This document shows, piece after piece, positions 58,620-64,000 of a stretch of DNA of 64,000 nt (the stretch's first letter is position 1; every line of letters begins with the position of its first letter). Source of the stretch: Pectobacterium carotovorum (lineage in GTDB: Bacteria; Pseudomonadota; Gammaproteobacteria; Enterobacterales; Enterobacteriaceae); the NCBI RefSeq assembly GCF_033898505.1, contig NZ_JAXAFK010000009.1, positions 28,850 to 92,849 on the forward strand, read 5' to 3'. The position numbers were made by a program, and so were the translations under genes. Under the pieces are notes generated by a model. The model saw only the letters and a list, made by a program, of their open reading frames with translations. It was not told the DNA's origin and made no database searches.

Positions 58620-59972
58620 TTAATTAAGGCTCGGCAACTCTGCGTGGGTGGTTACGTTTGTCAAACTGGTACCGGCATCAGGCGCTGGGATCGCCAAACG
58701 ATTTAATAGCTCTCCCATACGTGATGCGATCCGGTATTCGGTATAGAGAGAGGTGAAGCGAACCTCGACCAGACGGCGTTGTGCGGTGAACAGTTCGTTT
58801 TCACTGTCCAGCAGGTCCAACAGCGTTCTTTCCCCCAGGCCAAACTGCTTCTGATAGGCAGTGCGTACTTTCATACTGCGGTCGGCATATTCGGCGGCGA
58901 TCGGCAGTTGTTGGCGCGAATTGTTTAACGCTGACCAGGCTAACTTTAGCTCTTCGCCCAGTAAACGCAGGGCATTGTTTCGCACATCCTGCGCTTCTTT
59001 TACCTGATAGGCTTTTGATTCCATGTTGGCCTTGCTGCTACCGCCTTCATACAGGTTGTAGCGCATCCGCAACATTGCCTGCCACTCATTGTTTTGGCCG
59101 CGCGTTCCGTCAACGTTGTTATCCATCGTACGAGAGAGTTCAACGTTGAGGCGTGGGTAAAACGTTGACTTTGAAGCCTCATATTGCTGCTGCGTGGCTT
59201 CAATATCTGACTCTGCGGATTTCAGCGCTGGGCTGTTAGCCAGCATGATGCGCTGGGCTTCCTCCAGCGAGGCGGGGAGTTTTATCGCAGAAGCATCGGG
59301 CATCACCAAATTATCCGGTACTTTACCCACAATGCTCATGTAGTTGATTTTGGCATCGTCCAGATTGGTTTGTTCTGTCAGCACGTTGTTACGAGCTTGC
59401 GCAAGACGTGCTTCGGCCTGATCCAAATCGGCCAGTCGGCCAACGCCTTGTTCGCTACGCAGCCTGATTTGATCGTAAATGCGCTCGTGGCTTGCAAGGT
59501 TGGCTTCCGCCAGACGAACAAATTCCTGGCGTTGCAGAACATTGAGATAGACTTGAACCGTATCTAACGCCGTCGACTCGCTGGTATTTAATACTTTATA
59601 GGCGCGTGAATTGACCGTGGCGCGTTGTCTACCAACCTCGCTTGAGGTGGCGAAACCGTCAAACACTGTCTGGCTTAGATTGATGCTCGACTCCTGACGG
59701 CTGAGTTCAACGCGCTTATTGATGCTGGCGCGTGTTGAGGGGGTATCAGTTTCTTCGCGGCCAACGCCTGCACTCAGCGTGATGGAGGGAAGATATCCGC
59801 CTTTTGCTGCGCGTAAATCATGCTCGGCAGAAAAACGACTGTTAATGGATGCGCTCACTTCGGGGTGTGTATAGAGCGTGCTTTTAATGGCTTCCTGGAT
59901 CGTCTCGGCATACGTCGCTGTGGAAAAAACGGTAATAAAAGGTAATAAAGCAAAATGGTATCTACGCATCAT
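58620..59972 (-). CDS. TolC-family outer-membrane channel of type I secretion (LapE-like)
   Basis: 450-residue outer-membrane efflux protein. Signal peptide MMRRYHFALLPFITVFSTATYA, then two related coiled-coil/barrel repeats (about 25-230 and 235-430) with ETIQEAIKSTLYTHPEVSASI and TERTLLDLLDSENELF-like signatures (here LGERTLLDLLDSENELFTAQ). First gene of the secretion operon and divergent from the adhesin gene. A dedicated channel next to its ABC and HlyD partners argues for a self-contained exporter that does not rely on the housekeeping TolC. Confidence 0.93.
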   Translation of the reverse strand: MMRRYHFALLPFITVFSTATYAETIQEAIKSTLYTHPEVSASINSRFSAEHDLRAAKGGYLPSITLSAGVGREETDTPSTRASINKRVELSRQESSINLSQTVFDGFATSSEVGRQRATVNSRAYKVLNTSESTALDTVQVYLNVLQRQEFVRLAEANLASHERIYDQIRLRSEQGVGRLADLDQAEARLAQARNNVLTEQTNLDDAKINYMSIVGKVPDNLVMPDASAIKLPASLEEAQRIMLANSPALKSAESDIEATQQQYEASKSTFYPRLNVELSRTMDNNVDGTRGQNNEWQAMLRMRYNLYEGGSSKANMESKAYQVKEAQDVRNNALRLLGEELKLAWSALNNSRQQLPIAAEYADRSMKVRTAYQKQFGLGERTLLDLLDSENELFTAQRRLVEVRFTSLYTEYRIASRMGELLNRLAIPAPDAGTSLTNVTTHAELPSLN

Positions 59973-60353
59973 CAGCAGTTTTCCTTCACAAAAACTTTAT
60001 TTGTGATTATTCCTATTAAAGTGTTTGAGTGTTATATAAACGCTTAACGAATTGATTTGCTTTTATTCCTTTTATATCAATATGTTAATTTCTTTCCCTG
60101 AAGCGCCCGAAGAGAAAAAAATAGGGGTTACTCTAAATGAGTAAAGTTCTGGAAAGAATATTCTGAATTTTTTATTATATCGTGCATTGAGTCAAGCGTT
60201 TGACGCATCACGACAACACTATCGTAACGCTTTTTTTAATAAAATGTCAGGACGACACACAGCAAATCAACCTTATCAGGATGATAGCAAAAATCTATAG
60301 CCGCAATATCGCCACATTATAAAAATAATTATAGATATCAAGGAGAAAGTATT
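59973..60353. other. 381-bp divergent promoter region between the secretion operon and the adhesin
   Basis: AT-rich with no supported gene. It should hold both promoters; no convincing sigma-70 pair or known operator could be picked by eye. AAGGAG at 60340-60345 is the ribosome-binding site of the adhesin. Confidence 0.6.
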
Positions 60354-63300
60354 TTGAACGGTGTGATTGGCGTCATTAAATTCGTTATTGGACAGGTTTT
60401 TATCGTCGCGCTTGATGGAAGCCAGAGACTGCTGGTTGCCGGCGATCGGGTTTACAGCGGCGAAGAGGTCGTGACCGGCGCTAATGGCGCGGTTTCAATC
60501 ACATTACCGGATGGCAAAACATTGGATCTGGGGCGCGATAGCCGCTGGAGCGATGTCAGCAATGCGTCTTCTCAGAGCAGTGCGGATGTCGCCAATGATG
60601 TCGCCGCGATACAAGATGCTATCGCTCAGGGTGCCGACCCAACACAGGTGCTGGAAGCCACTGCCGCAGGTAATGAAGACACCGGAGAAGCAGGTGACGG
60701 CGGCGGCGGGCATTTCAATCCAACCGTCGTTCTGAACTTGACGGCCGAGGTGGTTACTACCCCGATTGGGTATGATACCGCGGGCTTATCGTTTGCTGAC
60801 AGAGCCTCATCCGTTCTGGATGGGGTCGATTCATCCACGTTGCTGACTGCCGCCGCGGATACCACTGATACCACTCCTCCCTCTGTCACCATTGCCATAA
60901 ACAGTGACGGCACAATAAGTTTCGTTTTTACAAAACCGCCTGTTGGTTTTGACCTCACTGATATCACCGTAACAAACGGCTCAGTAACGAATCTGGTGCA
61001 GGATCCTAACGATCCCACTCGCTGGACGGCGACATTAACGCCTGCCGCCAATTTTGAGGGTGAAGTTCGGGTCAGCATTCCCGACGGCAGCTACACCGAT
61101 GCCGCAGGCATTCCAGGAACGGGCGGAAGTGAAGCGGTCACGGTCGATACTCTGCCTCCTGTTGCCTCAATTTCAATTGATGATGTCACGTCGGATAACG
61201 TGATTAACGCCGCCGAATCCGGCCAGACCATTGCGGTCACCGGTAAAGTGGATAATGACGTGAAGGCGGGCGATGCGGTGACCGTTAAAATCGGTACCGA
61301 GACCTACCAGACGACAGTGAATGCCGATGGCAAAACCTGGAGCGTCAACGTGCCGGGCTCGGTACTGGCGGCTAACGGCGATATCAATGCCACGGTCACT
61401 ACACGTGATACCGCAGGCAACGTTACGACGGCAAACACTAGTCATACTTATGGTGTCGATACGGTTGCACCAACCGCCTCGATTACTATCGATAACGTCA
61501 CGTCCGATAACGTGATTAATGCGGCTGAATCCGGGCAGACCATTGCGGTCACCGGTAAAGTGGATAATGACGTGAAGGCGGGCGATGCGGTTACCGTTAA
61601 AATCGGTACCGAGACCTACCAGACGACAGTGAATGCCGATGGCAAAACCTGGAGCGTCAACGTGCCGGGCTCGGTACTGGCGGCTAACGGCGATATCAAT
61701 GCCACGGTCACTACACGTGATACCGCAGGCAACGTTACCACGGCCAATACCAGTCACGCTTACGGTGTCGATACGGTTGCACCAACGGCATCGATATCTA
61801 TCGACAATGTCACCAGCGATAACGTCATCAATGCCAGTGAATCCGGCCAGACGATAGCCGTCACCGGTAAGGTGGATAATGACGTCAAAGCGGGTGATGC
61901 GGTTACGGTAAAAGTCGGCACCGAGACCTACCAGACCACGGTGAATGCCGACGGTAAAACCTGGAGCGTGAATGTGCCGGGTTCTGTATTAGCCGCCAAT
62001 GGCGATGTGAGCGCGACGGTGACGACACGTGACACCGCGGGCAATGTCACTACCGCCAATACTACTCATGCCTACGGCGTGGACACCGTTGCGCCAACCG
62101 CCTCAATTACTATCGATGATGTGACGTCGGATAACGTCATCAACGCCGCTGAATCCGGTCAGACCATTGCGGTGACCGGTAAAGTCGATAACGACGTCAA
62201 AGCGGGTGATGCGGTTACCGTTAAAGTCGGTACCGAGACCTACCAGACCACCGTCAATGCGGACGGCAAAACCTGGAGCGTCAATGTGCCGGGCGCCGTA
62301 CTGGCGGCCAATGGTGATGTGAGCGCTACCGTCACCACACGCGATCCAGCAGGTAACGTCACCACCGTCGATACGACTCATGCTTACGGTGTCGATACGG
62401 TTGCACCAACGGCATCGATATCTATCGACAATGTCACCAGCGATAACGTGATTAATGCGGCCGAATCCGGGCAGACGATAGCCGTCACCGGTAAAGTCGA
62501 TAACGATGTGAAAGCCGGCGATGCGGTTACCGTCAAAGTCGGTACCGAGACCTACCAGACCACCGTCAATGCGGACGGCAAAACCTGGAGCGTGAACGTT
62601 CCCGGCGCTGTGCTGGCCGCCAATGGCGATGTGAGTGCTACCGTCACCACGCGCGATGCGGCAGGCAATGTCACCACGGCGAATACTTCTCACGCTTACG
62701 GTGTCGATACGGTGGCACCAACCGCGTCGATTACAATCGATGATGTGACGTCCGATAACGTGATTAACGCTGCTGAGTCAGGCCAGACGATAGCGGTTAC
62801 TGGCAAGGTAGGCGATGAAGTTAAAGCCGGCGATGCGGTTACCGTTAAAGTCGGTACCGAGACCTACCAGACGACGGTGAATGCCGATGGCAAAACCTGG
62901 AGCGTGAATGTGCCGGGCGCTGTACTGGCTGCCAATGGCGATGTGAGTGCGACAGTCACCACGCGCGATGCGGCAGGCAACGTCACTACAGCCGATACTA
63001 CTCATGCCTACGGTGTAGACACCGTTGCGCCTGTGGCATCGATATCTATCGACAATGTCACCAGCGATAACGTGATTAACGCGACCGAGTCCGGGCAGAC
63101 CATTGCGGTGACGGGTAAAGTTGATAACGACGTCAAAGCGGGTGATGCGGTTACGGTGAAAGTCGGGACCGAGACCTACCAGACGACGGTGAATGCGGAC
63201 GGCAAAACCTGGAGCGTGAACGTGCCGGGATCGGTGCTGGCCGCCAACGGTGATGTGAGTGCCACGGTCACCACGCGTGACGCCGCAGGTAACGTCACCA

Positions 63301-64000
63301 CCGCGAATACCACTCATGCTTATGGCGTGGACACCGTTGCACCAACGGCATCGATTACTATCGATAACGTCACGTCCGACAATGTCATCAATGCGGCCGA
63401 GTCCGGCCAGACCATTGCGGTGACCGGTAAAGTTGATAACGACGTGAAAGCGGGCGATGCGGTTACCGTTAAAGTCGGCACCGAGACCTACCAGACCACG
63501 GTGAATGCGGACGGCAAAACCTGGAGCGTGAATGTTCCCGGTTCCGTGCTGGCCGCCAATGGTGATGTGGGCGCGACGGTCACCACGCGCGATGCGGCAG
63601 GCAACGTCACCACGGCCAATACTACTCATGCCTACGGTGTAGACACCGTCGCACCAACTGCCTCGATTACTATCGATAACGTCACGTCCGATAACGTCAT
63701 CAATGCGGCTGAATCCGGCCAGACCATTGTGGTGACGGGTAAAGTTGATAACGACGTGAAAGCGGGTGATGCGGTGACCGTTAAGGTCGGTACCGAGACC
63801 TACCAGACGACGGTGAATGCGGATGGCAAAACCTGGAGTGTGAATGTTCCCGGCTCCGTACTGGCTGCCAATGGCGATGTGAATGCCACGGTCACTACAC
63901 GTGATACCGCGGGCAATGTCACGACGGCGAATGCCAGCCACGCTTACGGCGTGGATACGGTCGCACCAACGGCGTCGATTACTATCGATAACGTCACCAG
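60354..64000 (+). CDS. Giant repetitive adhesin with LapA-like N-terminal retention module (3' end outside window)
   Basis: Open from a TTG at 60354 to the window end (1215 codons seen). AAGGAG lies 8 bases before the TTG. Residues 1 to about 120 resemble the retention module of LapA-type adhesins: a hydrophobic start (NGVIGVIKFVIGQVFIVAL), LLVAGDRVYSGEEVVTGANGAVSI, and a di-alanine site TAAG (Thr103-Ala104-Ala105-Gly106), followed by a glycine run. A linker and one Ig-like domain (about 175-265) precede 104-residue Ig-like repeats from 61164. In LapA the TAAG site is cut by the protease LapG under c-di-GMP control through LapD. Appears equivalent to the multirepeat adhesin of P. atrosepticum. 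Cell-surface, exported by the divergent type I system. Confidence 0.92.
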   Translation, partial: MNGVIGVIKFVIGQVFIVALDGSQRLLVAGDRVYSGEEVVTGANGAVSITLPDGKTLDLGRDSRWSDVSNASSQSSADVANDVAAIQDAIAQGADPTQVLEATAAGNEDTGEAGDGGGGHFNPTVVLNLTAEVVTTPIGYDTAGLSFADRASSVLDGVDSSTLLTAAADTTDTTPPSVTIAINSDGTISFVFTKPPVGFDLTDITVTNGSVTNLVQDPNDPTRWTATLTPAANFEGEVRVSIPDGSYTDAAGIPGTGGSEAVTVDTLPPVASISIDDVTSDNVINAAESGQTIAVTGKVDNDVKAGDAVTVKIGTETYQTTVNADGKTWSVNVPGSVLAANGDINATVTTRDTAGNVTTANTSHTYGVDTVAPTASITIDNVTSDNVINAAESGQTIAVTGKVDNDVKAGDAVTVKIGTETYQTTVNADGKTWSVNVPGSVLAANGDINATVTTRDTAGNVTTANTSHAYGVDTVAPTASISIDNVTSDNVINASESGQTIAVTGKVDNDVKAGDAVTVKVGTETYQTTVNADGKTWSVNVPGSVLAANGDVSATVTTRDTAGNVTTANTTHAYGVDTVAPTASITIDDVTSDNVINAAESGQTIAVTGKVDNDVKAGDAVTVKVGTETYQTTVNADGKTWSVNVPGAVLAANGDVSATVTTRDPAGNVTTVDTTHAYGVDTVAPTASISIDNVTSDNVINAAESGQTIAVTGKVDNDVKAGDAVTVKVGTETYQTTVNADGKTWSVNVPGAVLAANGDVSATVTTRDAAGNVTTANTSHAYGVDTVAPTASITIDDVTSDNVINAAESGQTIAVTGKVGDEVKAGDAVTVKVGTETYQTTVNADGKTWSVNVPGAVLAANGDVSATVTTRDAAGNVTTADTTHAYGVDTVAPVASISIDNVTSDNVINATESGQTIAVTGKVDNDVKAGDAVTVKVGTETYQTTVNADGKTWSVNVPGSVLAANGDVSATVTTRDAAGNVTTANTTHAYGVDTVAPTASITIDNVTSDNVINAAESGQTIAVTGKVDNDVKAGDAVTVKVGTETYQTTVNADGKTWSVNVPGSVLAANGDVGATVTTRDAAGNVTTANTTHAYGVDTVAPTASITIDNVTSDNVINAAESGQTIVVTGKVDNDVKAGDAVTVKVGTETYQTTVNADGKTWSVNVPGSVLAANGDVNATVTTRDTAGNVTTANASHAYGVDTVAPTASITIDNVT
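61164..63971 (+). repeat. Nine tandem 312-bp repeats (104-residue Ig-like units), a tenth begins at 63972
   Basis: Unit starts are at 61164, 61476, 61788, 62100, 62412, 62724, 63036, 63348 and 63660, each exactly 312 bases apart with no frame change. Each unit has ASI(S/T)ID(D/N)VTSDNVIN, ESGQTI, VTGKV, VKAGDAVTVK, GTETYQTTVNADGKTWSVNVPG, VTTRD and HxYGVDTVAPT. Units 1 and 2 are almost identical in DNA over about 200 bases. Unit 6 differs in GKVGDEVKAG where the others have GKVDNDVKAG. Confidence 0.96.

Noticed and set aside
62778..63941. Long open frame of 387 codons on the minus strand, plus others at 61173-61757 and 62103-62693
   Set aside because: They are mirror images of the adhesin repeats; a 312-bp unit free of reverse-strand stops gives long open frames automatically. 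No ribosome-binding sites and no gene-like composition.
61164..64000. CRISPR-like or other non-coding repeat array
   Set aside because: The repeats are 312 bp, contiguous, without spacers, and in frame in an open coding sequence.

Overview
The window looks like a chromosomal segment of a soft-rot enterobacterium, most likely Pectobacterium. This rests on recall of protein sequences and gene order, not on a database search. Most proteins are close to their E. coli counterparts in length and motifs. Long stretches keep E. coli gene order: hrpB-mrcB-fhu, hemL-clcA-erpA-btuF-mtnN-dgt-degP-cdaR, tRNA-gltX-tRNA, nadB-rpoE-rseABC-lepA-lepB-rnc-era-recO-pdxJ-acpS-yfhL. The right end carries an adhesin/type I secretion/c-di-GMP locus like the multirepeat adhesin locus described in Pectobacterium atrosepticum.

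Layout. 1-8.2 kb: end of hrpB, mrcB (PBP1B), and the ferric hydroxamate import genes fhuC-fhuD-fhuB without the receptor gene fhuA; a palindromic element lies in the gap where fhuA sits in E. coli. 8.2-11.1 kb: a LysE-type exporter divergent from a MocR regulator, then a GST-like gene. 11.2-21.5 kb: core block of hemL, clcA, erpA, a small secreted protein in the place of yadS, btuF/mtnN, dgt, degP and cdaR. 21.9-25.8 kb: sbp and cysTWA sulfate importer. 25.9-31.6 kb: DoxX-like protein, then an accessory siderophore-uptake unit (IutA/RhtA-like receptor, RhtX-like permease, small unknown protein, divergent AraC regulator). 31.8-35.4 kb: tRNA-Val x3 and tRNA-Lys on one side of gltX, a periplasmic esterase and two tRNA-Ala on the other. 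35.6-51.3 kb: ung, grcA, srmB, yfiC, nadB, the sigma-E operon with a short leader peptide, lepA, lepB, rnc-era-recO, pdxJ-acpS, yfhL. 51.3-64 kb: a PdeH-type EAL phosphodiesterase, a PAS-GAF-SGDEF diguanylate cyclase, a three-gene type I secretion system, and divergently the start of a giant repetitive adhesin that runs off the window.

How it works together. The last block is the most distinctive. The adhesin begins with a LapA-like retention module containing a TAAG di-alanine site, followed by nine in-register 312-bp (104-residue) repeats and the start of a tenth. The neighbouring exporter (TolC-like, ABC with a cysteine-protease-like N-terminal domain, HlyD-like) would secrete it, and the adjacent cyclase and phosphodiesterase make c-di-GMP control likely. 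No LapD or LapG gene is in view.

Small-scale structure includes a sigma-E promoter upstream of rpoE, a leader ORF overlapping the rpoE start codon, two FNR-like sites before grcA, stringent-type tRNA promoters, several hairpin terminators, a pair of related palindromic elements (one internally deleted), and four short tandem repeats between nadB and rnc. No insertion sequence, prophage, rRNA gene or CRISPR array was seen.
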